A stretch of 64,000 bases of DNA from Bradyrhizobium roseum (GTDB lineage: Bacteria > Pseudomonadota > Alphaproteobacteria > Rhizobiales > Xanthobacteraceae), in contig NZ_CP129212.1 in NCBI RefSeq assembly GCF_030413175.1, positions 4,812,450 through 4,876,449 on the forward strand, written 5' to 3'. The position numbers were made by a program, and so were the translations under genes. The notes beneath the pieces were generated by a model. That model made no database searches and was not told the DNA's origin. It worked only from the letters and a program-made list of their open reading frames with translations. The first letter of the stretch is position 1. Each line of letters starts with the position of its first letter. Of the stretch, positions 53,669 through 63,373 are shown one piece after another.

Positions 53669-54244
53669 TCAGTGCACAGGGCGTCTCGGGCGGACCGGAA
53701 AGTTGTCGGTGCTGCCGTCCTCCTGGACGGCAGCAGCGTTTTGCGCATCGTGAACCCAGGTCGACGCAGCGAGACCAGTCCCGCACGCGGCGGGCACGCC
53801 GCCAACAGAATCCCGATCTCCCGTTGCTGTGACGGCAGCTGCCGTCGTGTCGAGCCGGTTCATCGTCTCCCGCATCAGGGGCGCTCCGAGCTGAACACGC
53901 CGTTCCACTTGGGCCGCGAACTCGTCGAAACGCGCGGAGCCGACCCGGCACGGGGCGGGCTGTGTCGCTGCGGGCAACTCCGGGACAACCGCCAGATGGA
54001 ACCGGGCGTGAAGAGAGACGATCTCGCTTACGATGCCGAGATTCCTGTCGAGCTGATCAACCTGGCCGCTCAAATCGGCGAGCTGACCCGTCAGTACGAC
54101 AGCATCAGATGTGCCGTCGGAAGCGAGAAACCGATCGATCGCGGCTTCGACGAGCGCAGATTTTGTGATTTCGCGTCGCTTGGCGGCCATCGTCAACCGC
54201 GCAGCTGTTCGTTTGGAGAGATAGACGCCGACCCTGGGTTTCAT
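53669..54244 (-). CDS. CopG/RHH protein, paralogue of the traG-trbB gene
   Basis: This 191-residue protein starts at ATG 54244: MKPRVGVYLSKRTAARLTMA, then KSALVEAAIDRFLASDG. It matches the CopG-like gene at 9880-10446 over the ribbon-helix-helix and the following helix (ARFHLAVVPELP, FDEFAAQVERRVQLGAPLMR). The C-terminal tail is unrelated and may be frameshift-extended. A copy next to traI suggests part of a second, lost traI-traG-trb operon. A palindrome 63 bases upstream may be its operator. Confidence 0.78.
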   Translation of the reverse strand: MKPRVGVYLSKRTAARLTMAAKRREITKSALVEAAIDRFLASDGTSDAVVLTGQLADLSGQVDQLDRNLGIVSEIVSLHARFHLAVVPELPAATQPAPCRVGSARFDEFAAQVERRVQLGAPLMRETMNRLDTTAAAVTATGDRDSVGGVPAACGTGLAASTWVHDAQNAAAVQEDGSTDNFPVRPRRPVH

Positions 54245-54306
54245 TGCGGAAGCTCGCTTAACGTTTGATTGATGAGTGGCCGGCCTGTCCGCCAACACAG
54301 GACATT

Positions 54307-54323
54307 CGTGATATTTTATCACG
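54307..54323. promoter_or_regulatory. Palindromic operator upstream of the traI operon
   Basis: CGTGATATTTTATCACG is an exact palindrome with 7-base arms and a 3-base centre. It lies 63 bases before the copG-like ATG at 54244. AT-rich sequence at the centre would suit a promoter overlap; either a RHH autorepressor or a LuxR/TraR-type regulator could bind. Confidence 0.5.
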
Positions 54324-55722
54324 CTGCGCACGCGGAGCCGGGGCTGCCGGATTATTTCAAGCCAAAGCCATGTGTTGATCCGACACGCAATTGCGCCGCC
54401 TGCAAACGAGGCTTCCGCAGCGGAAGCGAGCAGACGTCACGTCAGTCCTGTGATGAAATTCGATACAAGAAGTGCCGTGGCTGTCGATCGGAGCGCGGCC
54501 GACCAGCCTCGATCCGAAGCGATTGACGTGATCGATACAACGGTATCGGAGAACACGTTTGAACACCGGTGGTAACAGCCAGTGGACATTGGAGCGCATG
54601 GACTTCAGCATCCGTACAGTATCGACATCAGGCATCGCTTCTCTCTCTCCTTTTCGAAACATTGCGTGTTGACACCGCGGTGCCAAAGAATGGTGATCGA
54701 AACCGGTCGAAGGACCTGCAATCGGGCTCGCCCCCGATTGCGATGACTATGTCGCAACGCCTGTCCGTCCGGAGGTGTCGATCGTGACCGCTTGAGCTTT
54801 CGACACCCCCACATTCACCGGGTGGCGGCGAACCTGGCGGGCCAGCATCGCGCGATACGTGGCTTCGACCGATACGGCTTGCAGCCAGGCAGCCTGCCGG
54901 CTCTCCGAAGCTGACGCCGTCAGAGAAAACGGCGATCAGTTTGCGAGAGCAACGGCTACGGTTTGGCCCGTCGACAGGACGCAGTGTCTGATATGTCCAT
55001 CGCGATTTTCAGGTTTGCGCGGTATTCCTGCATCGTCGTCCTCGACGACTATGCTGGAGATCAACTCCCGTCCGGCCAGCAATATCAAGGCCAGAGCGCC
55101 AATCAGATCGTCGTTTGCTCGAGCAAGAAACGGCCGCGTCGTACGCGGAACAGATAAGTTGTGAGTCGTCCCCTTGCGAGGCAACGGCAGCACTGAATCA
55201 CAGTTGATGCGACGCCACGCGCCATCGTGAGGGGCTGCTCGATCTGGGTCGGCCGCCTAGCGCCCGCGCGCAGCACGACGACGTTGTCGCCGGAAGGAGT
55301 TACCGGGTCCGAGGCGCTGCTGCGCGCCCAGGAGCGGCTGAAGTCCTCAGGTAATTCGCTCTTCGTCTTATTCCGGATGAGGTAGCCGAGAGCGGCTCGG
55401 GCTCGAGCCGCTTGCCTTACACCGGACAGTCTGAGTTCGAAAGAGACTGCGCCATCCGGCGCTTCCTCATTGCACTTGTGTCGAGCGAAGGTCTGCAGCC
55501 CGTATTTCGCCAGTAAATATGCCCGGATACTTGGGCTCCTCTTTCACTCCAGCGCCCGCTTGGCCTCCCGCGGCAGGTGCGTCGCCCTGTCCTGGCCTGG
55601 AACATCCCTTCGACGTCGCCCGATGTTCAAGCTTTCACGTGAGCGAACCGATCCTTTAGCCCCACGCTCTAGATTTTGTGGTCAATCGCGGAACCGACGC
55701 CGCGCTTGGGTTGACTTCACTT
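54324..55722. other. Gene-poor region
   Basis: About 1.4 kb with no coding region I can support on either strand. All open frames are short and without family motifs. Parts look like decayed coding DNA. No RNA gene or array was recognised. It separates the quorum-sensing operon from the catabolic operon, so it is a possible integration junction. Confidence 0.45.
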
Positions 55723-57450
55723 TCATGCAACGCGGTCCCCCTTCTTGGCTGTAGCCGCACGATTGTCGACCCCGGGCAGCATCTTGGCCGGATCGCGCGT
55801 GACGACCACATCGACTACCGTCGGTCCTTTCAAGGAAATCGCGCGCTGTAGTGCGGCGGCGATTTCGGCAGGGTGCTCTACCCGAATTCCGTTGCAGCCG
55901 AGAACTTTCGCCACTTCGGCATAGTTCGTCTCGGCGAGATCGGAGGCGTGATAGGAGCCTGCGCCGTACACCAGGTGCTGAAGCGCCTTGACATATCCGG
56001 ACGCTGCATTGTTGACGATAATGACTACGAAGGTGAGGCCAAGCCGCCGAGCCGTCTCGATCTCGCCGAGCATCATATTGAAGCCGCCGTCCCCGGTGAG
56101 GCTGAACACCGTCTTGCCCGGAGCGGCCATTGCCACGCCCATAGCGCCCGGCAAGCCGTATCCGATCGACGCAAATCCGCGGTCCGGGACGAAGCTGCGT
56201 CCGGCTTGCTTGGTATCGAACAGCAATCCGCCCCAATGAGCCGCGAAGCCGCCGTCGGCGACGAGGTAGCCATCGGCCGGGAGGATCGCGTTGATCTCGG
56301 TCATCAGGCGCGCCATGCTGACCGGCACCTCATTCGAGTGAAGCCGCGCCGAGACGTCTTGACGCCACCGCTGCATTCGTTGCGGGATTTCCGCAGCGTA
56401 GCCTGCGAGCCTTTCCTTTACTGAGGCCGCCTGCCCCTCGAGCGAATCCTGAAAATCCTGGATTCCCAGCAGGGCATCCCCCCATAGCGTTAGTTCTGGC
56501 TCAAGTGTGCGTCCGAATTCCTCCGCAAGGATGTCAAGATGGATCACCCGATGTCCCGGACCGGGCACGGAGAACCGTTTTGTCGCTATCTCGCCGAGCT
56601 TGCAGCCGATGACAACCAGCAGATCCGACTCCTCGATCAAGCTGTTTGCAATCCGATCATAGCGCCCGAACAAGCCCGCACTCAGCGGATCGCTGCATGG
56701 AATCGCGCCCTTTCCGGTCATTGTGTGCGCAACCGGAATATTCAGCGTCCTCGCAAACGAGGTCAGCGCGTGAGCTGCGCCACTAAGGTGAACTCCGCCG
56801 CCCGCCAGGATGATCGGGCGTCTTGCTTCCCTAATGAGTTTGGCCGCCCGGACCACCGCACGTCCATCCGGCCGGCACCGCAAAGACGGCGCAGCCCGAT
56901 TGCCGGGATTGGCGGCGAAATCGCTGTCGTCAAAACCGAAGGTTCCGTGACAAACATCTTCGGGCACGTCAATGACGACCGGACCAGGTCGGCCTGTCGT
57001 GGCGACGGCGAATGCGCGGCGTAGCAATTCCGGAATACGCTGGACGACCTCGATGCGTATGATCTCCTTGCAGGCCGGGCGCAGGATGTCGATCTGCCGG
57101 CTCTCCTGAGTCATGTTTTTCCAGGAATGTTCGCGATGGGTGTCGCCGACAAGCGCCACGATGGGGGTTCCTGCGTTCAACGCCTCAAGCAGGCCCGTCA
57201 CAAGGTTGGTGGCGCCCGGCCCGAGCGTCGCGTCGACGAGGCCAACTTTGCCGCTGACCTTGGCATACGCATCGGCGGCAAACACACCGGCGCGCTCGTC
57301 GTTGATCAAGTAGTGCGGAAGTCCCAAGCGGCGCGCGGCGTCGTAGAAGGGAAGCAATTGAAACCCGCCCATGCCGAACATCGGGCCGCCGTCGAACGCC
57401 CTGATCATGCGTGCGATGGCTTCGCCACCCGTCATTTCATTAACGCTCAT
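55723..57450 (-). CDS. ThDP-dependent enzyme (acetolactate synthase/decarboxylase-like)
   Basis: This 575-residue thiamine diphosphate enzyme has the three-domain layout of acetolactate synthase and benzoylformate decarboxylase relatives. Glu of YLINDERAGVFAADAYAKVS activates the cofactor. The central domain binds FAD or a nucleotide relic (RPIILAGGGVHL). The ThDP motif is SLTGDGGFNMMLGEIETARR followed by VVIIVNNAAS. The substrate cannot be read from sequence. It is the last gene of the unit, 85 bases after the TRAP permease, so a 2-oxoacid produced by the imported compound is likely. Confidence 0.85.
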   Translation of the reverse strand: MSVNEMTGGEAIARMIRAFDGGPMFGMGGFQLLPFYDAARRLGLPHYLINDERAGVFAADAYAKVSGKVGLVDATLGPGATNLVTGLLEALNAGTPIVALVGDTHREHSWKNMTQESRQIDILRPACKEIIRIEVVQRIPELLRRAFAVATTGRPGPVVIDVPEDVCHGTFGFDDSDFAANPGNRAAPSLRCRPDGRAVVRAAKLIREARRPIILAGGGVHLSGAAHALTSFARTLNIPVAHTMTGKGAIPCSDPLSAGLFGRYDRIANSLIEESDLLVVIGCKLGEIATKRFSVPGPGHRVIHLDILAEEFGRTLEPELTLWGDALLGIQDFQDSLEGQAASVKERLAGYAAEIPQRMQRWRQDVSARLHSNEVPVSMARLMTEINAILPADGYLVADGGFAAHWGGLLFDTKQAGRSFVPDRGFASIGYGLPGAMGVAMAAPGKTVFSLTGDGGFNMMLGEIETARRLGLTFVVIIVNNAASGYVKALQHLVYGAGSYHASDLAETNYAEVAKVLGCNGIRVEHPAEIAAALQRAISLKGPTVVDVVVTRDPAKMLPGVDNRAATAKKGDRVA

Positions 57451-57535
57451 TCTCGTACTCCGGATTTGATGAGTTCAGAGGATCCCGGACGCCGCCTTCC
57501 GGACCGGGTCATTGCTCAAAGGGGGCAGCGAGCTT

Positions 57536-59428
57536 CTACAGGAAGCCGATCGACAGCCATGGGACAAATGCAACTATCAGCAGCCCGACAATGAGGGCGC
57601 CGAGATACGGCCAGATCGCCCCCATGCCTTCATCAGGATCAACCCGCCCGATCGCGCAGGCCGTGTAATAGCCGACGCCGAGCGGCGGAGCGAACAGTCC
57701 AATGCCCATCGCAAGAATGACGATCATCGCGTAATGCACCTCGTGCACGCCGAGCATGCGCGCGATCGGAAAAAGCAAGGGTCCGAACAACACCAGCGCC
57801 GGAATTCCCTCCAGTACGGAGCCAAGCACGACGAAAACGACGATGGACAGTACGATGAACCCCCACTTTCCACCGGGAACATGGGCCATCATCGCCGCAA
57901 GGTCACGAGAGAACCCCGACTGCGTCAAAGCCCAGGCCATCGCCGTGGCGCATCCGATGATAAGCAGAATCGCGCCAGTTAACGCCGCTGTATCCACCAA
58001 CATTGACGCCAGCCGTCGAATCTCGAAGCGTCGATAGATCAGAATGCCACACAGTACGGAGTAGACGATCCCGATCGTCGACACCTCTGTCGCTGTGGCG
58101 ACCCCTTCGACGACGGCAGCGCGAATGATGAAAGGAAGCACCAGCGCCGGAAGCGCGATCAACAATGCCAGCGCGATATCGCGGCCGCCTGCGCGCCGCA
58201 GCCCTGCGATCACTTCCGACCGGGAGCGATAACCGGCGAGAATTCCGAGGATGATTGCAAGTACGAGGGCCGGCAACAGTCCGCCGGTAAACAGTGCGGC
58301 GATCGAGACGTTTGTCACCGAGCCGATCGTGATCAGGACCAGGCTGGGCGGGATCGTTTCGGACATTGCGGCGGACGTCGACAGCAATGCGACCAGTTCG
58401 CCCGGCTTGCTGCCGCGCCGCTTCATCTCGGGGAATAGTATCGGCGCTACAGCGGCCATATCTGCAGCTTTGGAACCCGAGATTCCGGAAACCAGGTAGA
58501 TCGCACCGAGCAAGACGTAGGAGAGCCCGCCGCGAACGTGGCCGATCAGCGCCACAAGGAAGGCGACCATTGCCCGGGCCATCCCGGTGAGCTCGATTAG
58601 CAATCCCAAAAAAACGAAGAGCGGTACGGACAGCAGAACAAGATGCCCCATTCCTTCTTCAACGCGACTCACGACGACGCTCAGAGGTGTGGAACCCATC
58701 AGGCCCAAATAAGCAATCGTCGCGAGCCCGAAGGCAAACGCGATGGGCACGCCGGCCGCGATACACAAACCGACCAATCCGACGAAAAACACCACAAGAT
58801 TGTAGTTTCCGATCGAACGAAGCGAACCCTGCGCCAGCCAAAGCAGGCACCAGATGGCCGCAACAAGCGCGAAGGCCATCGCGAGTTGCCGGGACGTGGA
58901 AGTCGATATCAGACGAATTGCCGCGATAACGAATATCAGGACGAGGCCCGTGGCGACAGCGGCGGATTTCACGCTGCCGGGAAGCCCCAATGCAGGGGTG
59001 CGGACAATCGCTTCGTGGACGGCGTAGTCGAATGCCGGGACGATCAACAACGCAACAAAGGCGAGCGTCGCAAATGCGGCTATCGTTTCGAGCGTCGCCC
59101 GTGCGTCCGGGGCCAGTCTCGCGACGAAGAATGTCAACCGCATATGCGCATTGCGACGCATGGCAATGACTGCCCCCAGCATCGCCAGCCAGAGAAAGAG
59201 AATCGAAGCCAGTTCGTCGGTCCATACCAGCGGATCGTTGAGGACGTAGCGCGTAAAGACTCCGGTCAACAGGATCAGGATTTCGGCCACTACGAGCGCC
59301 GCGGCGGGCAGCTCTGTGACTACACCAAGGATTCGATCGACGACCTCGGCGAGCCTCCGTAATCCGGTCGCCGAGGCGAGTTCGTTTCCGACTGGGTCGG
59401 AGATGGCTTTCGTCCGAGATTCGCTCAT
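57536..59428 (-). CDS. TRAP transporter fused permease (DctQ-DctM)
   Basis: This 630-residue membrane protein fuses the small (DctQ, residues about 1-190) and large (DctM) subunits of a TRAP transporter. ATG 59428 starts MSESRTKAISDPVGNELASA. The DctQ part has LVWTDELASILFLWLAMLGA; the DctM part has PLSVVVSRVEEGMGHLVLLS, GISGSKAADMAAVAPILFPE and PALVLFGPLLFPIARMLGVH. It imports an organic acid using a sodium or proton gradient and works with the DctP-type protein 8 bases upstream. Confidence 0.9.
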   Translation of the reverse strand: MSESRTKAISDPVGNELASATGLRRLAEVVDRILGVVTELPAAALVVAEILILLTGVFTRYVLNDPLVWTDELASILFLWLAMLGAVIAMRRNAHMRLTFFVARLAPDARATLETIAAFATLAFVALLIVPAFDYAVHEAIVRTPALGLPGSVKSAAVATGLVLIFVIAAIRLISTSTSRQLAMAFALVAAIWCLLWLAQGSLRSIGNYNLVVFFVGLVGLCIAAGVPIAFAFGLATIAYLGLMGSTPLSVVVSRVEEGMGHLVLLSVPLFVFLGLLIELTGMARAMVAFLVALIGHVRGGLSYVLLGAIYLVSGISGSKAADMAAVAPILFPEMKRRGSKPGELVALLSTSAAMSETIPPSLVLITIGSVTNVSIAALFTGGLLPALVLAIILGILAGYRSRSEVIAGLRRAGGRDIALALLIALPALVLPFIIRAAVVEGVATATEVSTIGIVYSVLCGILIYRRFEIRRLASMLVDTAALTGAILLIIGCATAMAWALTQSGFSRDLAAMMAHVPGGKWGFIVLSIVVFVVLGSVLEGIPALVLFGPLLFPIARMLGVHEVHYAMIVILAMGIGLFAPPLGVGYYTACAIGRVDPDEGMGAIWPYLGALIVGLLIVAFVPWLSIGFL

Positions 59429-59436
59429 CACTGACT

Positions 59437-60453
59437 CTAGACAAGCTTGCCGGTGAATTTTTCCAGAAGCGCCCAGGAGTCGGCTCCGAACTTGCCCTGC
59501 CACTCGGCATAAAATCCTGCCCTGGCGATTGCATCCCGGAAGGGCGTTACGTCGACCTTGTTGAACAGCATCCCTTTGCTCTCGAGTTCACCTTGGAGCG
59601 ATTCGTTAAGTGTCCTGACCGCCTTCCTTTGTTCATCGGCGGCCAAATTGACATTGCGCTCCACGACGCCCTGAAGCTCTTTCGGCAACGCATCCCACCT
59701 TGCCTTGTTCATCACGCACCAGAATCCGTCCCACATATGGTTAGTGTAGGCGAGATACTTCTGTACCTCGTACAGCTTGCCCACCTGGATGATGGAAAGC
59801 GGATTTTCCTGCGCTTCGGCCAGCTTGGTCTGCAACGCCGAATAGAGCTCCGCAAAATTGATGCTGATCGGCGATGTGCCCAGGGCCTTGAAGAGCGAGG
59901 TCCACATCGGACTTACCGGCACGCGGATCTTGAGGCCCTTCAGATCGGCCGGACCGTGCACCGGCCTTCCGCTCGTCGTAATCTGCCGGAAGCCATTGTC
60001 GAAGATTCGTGGCATCGCGACGAGGTTGATCTTGGCATATTCGCCACGGACCAGTGTCCCGACTTCGCCATCCATCGCCGCCCACAAGGCGTCATAGTCT
60101 TTGAACGCAAAACCGAGACCGCTGATTGCGGCAAGCGGCACCAGCGTCGCGCTTACAAGCGGAGAAAGCATGTACGCCTCAAGCGCACCCGATCGCACTT
60201 GGCTCAACATGTCGGTGTCGCCACCGAGGGCATTGTTGGGAAAGAGCCTGAGTTCAACGCGTCCCGCCGTCTCACGCGCGATTCGATCCGCGGCCTTGGT
60301 GAGGGCGACGTTGGTCGGATGCGTGTCGGGGACGTTGTTGCCGAGCTTGATCGTGAACTCTGCTGCTCCGGCTGACCGGGGGATGAGGCCTGCCACGGAG
60401 CCCACGCCAATGACGGCCGCTGATCGGATGAGTACGCGCCTCGAAATTCCCAT
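59437..60453 (-). CDS. TRAP transporter substrate-binding protein (DctP family)
   Basis: This 338-residue periplasmic receptor of the TRAP system has an N-terminal GISRRVLIRSAAVIGVGSVA, a twin-arginine-like signal with cleavage near SAGAAEF. Motifs are IKLGNNVPDTHPTNVALTKA, VELRLFPNNALGGDTDMLSQ and DLKGLKIRVPVSPMWTSLFK, which include the ligand-binding arginine (KIRVP). The 8-base gap to the permease gene fits one transcript. The ligand is probably an organic acid. Confidence 0.9.
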   Translation of the reverse strand: MGISRRVLIRSAAVIGVGSVAGLIPRSAGAAEFTIKLGNNVPDTHPTNVALTKAADRIARETAGRVELRLFPNNALGGDTDMLSQVRSGALEAYMLSPLVSATLVPLAAISGLGFAFKDYDALWAAMDGEVGTLVRGEYAKINLVAMPRIFDNGFRQITTSGRPVHGPADLKGLKIRVPVSPMWTSLFKALGTSPISINFAELYSALQTKLAEAQENPLSIIQVGKLYEVQKYLAYTNHMWDGFWCVMNKARWDALPKELQGVVERNVNLAADEQRKAVRTLNESLQGELESKGMLFNKVDVTPFRDAIARAGFYAEWQGKFGADSWALLEKFTGKLV

Positions 60454-60589
60454 AACCTGCTCTCCCTGGTTGATCTGGCATTAGCCTTTTCGTGGATCGC
60501 GTGCGGCGCCTTGCATGGACCGTCTCCGCGGTCGACCTTTGCGCGACGTGTTGACTACGTGTGATATCTCCTACGGTCGCTTTCCGGGG

Positions 60590-61321
60590 TCACGCGGCCG
60601 CATTGCCGATGGTCAGCCCGCCGCAAACGTAGAGGGTCTGCCCGGTCACAAACGAGGCTTCGTCGGACAGAAAGAATGAGGCGGCGTGCGCGATGTCTTC
60701 CACCCGGCCAAGCCGCTTCAATGGGATGGCTTCCAGTATGGCGCGTGTCCGGGGAGAGTCAGGCGGGTTCGAGGCTCTGAAAAGGTCGGTTTCTATGGGG
60801 CCGGGGCCGATCGCGTTGACGGTGATTCCGCAGGGCCCGAGTTCGAGCGCCCAGGTTTTCGTCATTCCCAGCACGCCGGCTTTGGTTGCGGCATAGACCG
60901 TCCGAAGCTCCTTGCCGATGGCTGCGCGGCTCGAGATATTAAGGATGCGGCCAAAGCCGGCCGCGCGCATGGCGGGTACGACCGCCTGGGTGCAGGCGAT
61001 GACAGCCAGCAAATTGAGGGTGATCACTCTGTTGAAATCTTCGGTGGTAACATCGTCAATACTTGCCGGAGCGACGATCGCGGCATTGTTGACGAGCCAC
61101 AACGGCGTATAGCGTTCTTTGACAATCCTCAAGGCTGCCGCCCGCGCGTCGGGATCGGCAAGATCCGCCTCGATAAACGTCGCGGGCGATGGCTCGGTCG
61201 GGGGCGATCGATCGATATTGACGGTCGCTATGCCGCGCTCATGAAGCGCGCGTATGATCGCAGCACCGATGCCGCGCGAACCACCCGTGACGATAGCAGC
61301 CGAATTGCCGGGAATTTTCAT
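60590..61321 (-). CDS. Short-chain dehydrogenase/reductase
   Basis: This 243-residue classical SDR starts at ATG 61321 (MKIPGNSAAIVTGGSRGIGA). It has the nucleotide motif TGGSRGIG, NNAA, the catalytic Ser in ILNISSRAAIG, and Tyr and Lys in VYAATKAGVL. An acidic or neutral residue pattern after the second strand (NIDRSPP) favours NAD. It oxidises or reduces a small alcohol or ketone in the pathway. It follows the cyclase gene by 2 bases; the 136-base gap before dctP could include a second promoter. Confidence 0.88.
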   Translation of the reverse strand: MKIPGNSAAIVTGGSRGIGAAIIRALHERGIATVNIDRSPPTEPSPATFIEADLADPDARAAALRIVKERYTPLWLVNNAAIVAPASIDDVTTEDFNRVITLNLLAVIACTQAVVPAMRAAGFGRILNISSRAAIGKELRTVYAATKAGVLGMTKTWALELGPCGITVNAIGPGPIETDLFRASNPPDSPRTRAILEAIPLKRLGRVEDIAHAASFFLSDEASFVTGQTLYVCGGLTIGNAAA

Positions 61322-61323
61322 GT

Positions 61324-62340
61324 TTACACAGTTGCAATGGGAGTGACGGGAGAACCCACCGCACCCGGCAGGCGCAAAGGCGGTGCAGTCAGCAGGAAGT
61401 GGCTTCGCCCGTGGCTGTTCAGCCAATGGGCAAGCGGACCGAGTTGCCATAGTTCGCCGAGGTGAATTCCGAGCTTGAAAAGACAGTGCTCGTGCAGGGG
61501 CAACAACAGGCCTTTGGAACGATCGTTTCGCGGTGGCACCGCTTCGACCGCATAGTTGTCGGCCGCGATGGCCGCGATGCCCGTCTCCGTGATCCAGTCG
61601 CAAAGATCGTCGCAGGTGCCGTCGAGCACCGCGCAGGCCGAACTGAGGATTTCGGCATCGGGAGACCGGTTCATCTCGAGAACAACATCGGCGTAGCCGG
61701 TGTACAGACAAAGGATGTCGCCCGGCAGAATATCGATGGCATCCTCGGCAAGGATTTGGCGCAGCATTGGACCGTCGACGAGGATACGCTCGCGTCCGAA
61801 GCGCCTGGCAAGATCTACGAGCACACCCCTGCCCTGGATTCCGTGCGCTGCCGCCTGATCGATGCCGAGCGCAACCGCAGTGCCGACCCCGCGGTCAGCG
61901 GGTGACGGAATGTCGGAGCCCGCGCGGAAGCCGTTGTAGTAGACAGGGCTGGGCTCATCGTCGCCATCAGCATCAAACATTTGTCCGACATGCGCGAGCC
62001 CATCCCACTGTGTCGAATACTGCGTTGCCAGGTTTACGGCATCGTCACACACAACATCGCGCCAGTCGGAGTTTTCGTGCGCGTAGCAGTAGTGGAAATA
62101 CGGTTGGCCGTTGCGGATGATCGCCCGCAATTCGGGAGGAAAACGGTGAGCCGTGAGAACGCGTCCGCCTGGCACGTCGAGCGGAAGCGACAGGCAGAAG
62201 ACGATGCCTTCGCGCACTTCGGCGACGCCGCGCTTCACGACCTCCGGCGTGATCAGATTCAACCGGCCGATCTGATCATCATCGCCGAAATCACCCCAAT
62301 TGGAGTTTTCAGGCCGGCGCTGCCAGCGCTTCTCCGACAT
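61324..62340 (-). CDS. Cyclase-family hydrolase (kynurenine formamidase fold)
   Basis: This 338-residue protein belongs to the cyclase/kynurenine formamidase-like metal-dependent hydrolases. The usual H.GTH.D.P metal motif appears as QYSTQWDGLAHVGQMFDADG, with further metal ligands in IAADNYAVEAVP and LLPLHEHCLF. It could open a lactone or hydrolyse an amide as the first catabolic step. It is the first gene of the minus-strand operon and diverges from an IclR regulator. Confidence 0.82.
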   Translation of the reverse strand: MSEKRWQRRPENSNWGDFGDDDQIGRLNLITPEVVKRGVAEVREGIVFCLSLPLDVPGGRVLTAHRFPPELRAIIRNGQPYFHYCYAHENSDWRDVVCDDAVNLATQYSTQWDGLAHVGQMFDADGDDEPSPVYYNGFRAGSDIPSPADRGVGTAVALGIDQAAAHGIQGRGVLVDLARRFGRERILVDGPMLRQILAEDAIDILPGDILCLYTGYADVVLEMNRSPDAEILSSACAVLDGTCDDLCDWITETGIAAIAADNYAVEAVPPRNDRSKGLLLPLHEHCLFKLGIHLGELWQLGPLAHWLNSHGRSHFLLTAPPLRLPGAVGSPVTPIATV

Positions 62341-62355
62341 AGCGTTTCCAATAAG

Positions 62356-62391
62356 TATCGTTTAACGAGTTTATATACCGATTAACGAGAC
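62356..62391. promoter_or_regulatory. Direct-repeat operator in the divergent cyclase-iclR promoter
   Basis: TATCGTTTAACGAG (62356-62369) and TACCGATTAACGAG (62376-62389) are nearly identical and 20 bases apart, two helical turns. Each contains the near-palindrome CGTTTAACG. They lie between the two gene starts, where IclR-family proteins usually bind. Confidence 0.6.
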
Positions 62392-62428
62392 GCATTGGCT
62401 TTTGTCAAGCCGTTATTTAAAAGAGGGC

Positions 62429-63280
62429 ATGATCCGTCGCATTCAAAGCAAGGCATCCGTCCCGACATCCGCCGTCGATGGGGGAACCCATCAGAGCATC
62501 GCCCGGCTCGATATATTGATGTCGGCGCTAAGCACCGAGCCGCGACGCGGCATGCGTCTGAACGAGATTTGCCGGACGACCGGCCTCGGCAAAGCCACAG
62601 CGCATCGATTGCTCTCCGGGCTCGTCGCCTATCGGCTTGCGGACTTTGACGAAGAAAGCCAACGCTATTTTGTGGGCTTCAAGATCTTCACTTGGGCCAG
62701 TGGAGCCGCCGACAGATACGGGCTTTTGACCTTGGCACGGCCGTCACTGGAGCGACTGGTTGAGCGCTATCAGGATGCCGTTTATCTCACCGTGAGAAGT
62801 GGCGACGAGGCGGTGTGCGTCGAACGTCTGGAGGGCAGCTATCCGATCAAGACCCTGATCTTTGAGGTCGGTAGTCGCCGGCCTCTCGGCATCGGCGCCG
62901 GCAGTGCAGCCATTCTCGCAGCACTGCCGCCGACCGAACAGTCGTCCATTTTGGCCCGCAATGCCAAAAACCGTCGGGCATACGACGTCTCGGATGATGA
63001 TCTCAGGCAGATCGTGACGGCAGCCAGACTGAATGGATATACCTTTGTCGACGGCAAGATCGTCCCTGGTATCTGCACGGTGGGTGCTGCGATAAGTCTT
63101 GAGTCCGGGGATCCGATTGGAGCGATATCAATATCGTCGATTTCTGAACGCATGGCCAAAGATCGACGTTCGGATATCGCTTCGGCTATGCTGACGGAGA
63201 TCAAACAGATGCAACACGATAATGCACCGTTCTTTCAATTGCAGAATCGTACCCGGCTTCTCGCCGGGCTTCCGATCTAG
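62429..63280 (+). CDS. IclR-family transcriptional regulator
   Basis: This 283-residue IclR regulator starts at ATG 62429. The winged helix-turn-helix reads MRLNEICRTTGLGKATAHRL, and the effector domain has AVYLTVRSGDEAVCVERLEG, RRPLGIGAGSAAILAALPP and ICTVGAAISLESGDPIGAIS. It diverges from the cyclase-to-ThDP operon and probably represses or activates it in response to an aromatic or organic acid. A TTG start at 62402 is possible but less likely. Confidence 0.9.
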   Translation: MIRRIQSKASVPTSAVDGGTHQSIARLDILMSALSTEPRRGMRLNEICRTTGLGKATAHRLLSGLVAYRLADFDEESQRYFVGFKIFTWASGAADRYGLLTLARPSLERLVERYQDAVYLTVRSGDEAVCVERLEGSYPIKTLIFEVGSRRPLGIGAGSAAILAALPPTEQSSILARNAKNRRAYDVSDDDLRQIVTAARLNGYTFVDGKIVPGICTVGAAISLESGDPIGAISISSISERMAKDRRSDIASAMLTEIKQMQHDNAPFFQLQNRTRLLAGLPI

Positions 63281-63373
63281 CCAACAACACCCGGACACGC
63301 GCCATGCGATCGCCGCAAGAACCACGTGTCGAGCGCCTCCACATCCCCGAGCCAAGGTGCCAGCCTCATCCCG

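Noticed and set aside
53554..53805. N-terminal extension of the MFS transporter
   Set aside because: The added 84 residues are polar, overlap the copG-like gene in another frame and precede an otherwise normal first membrane segment.
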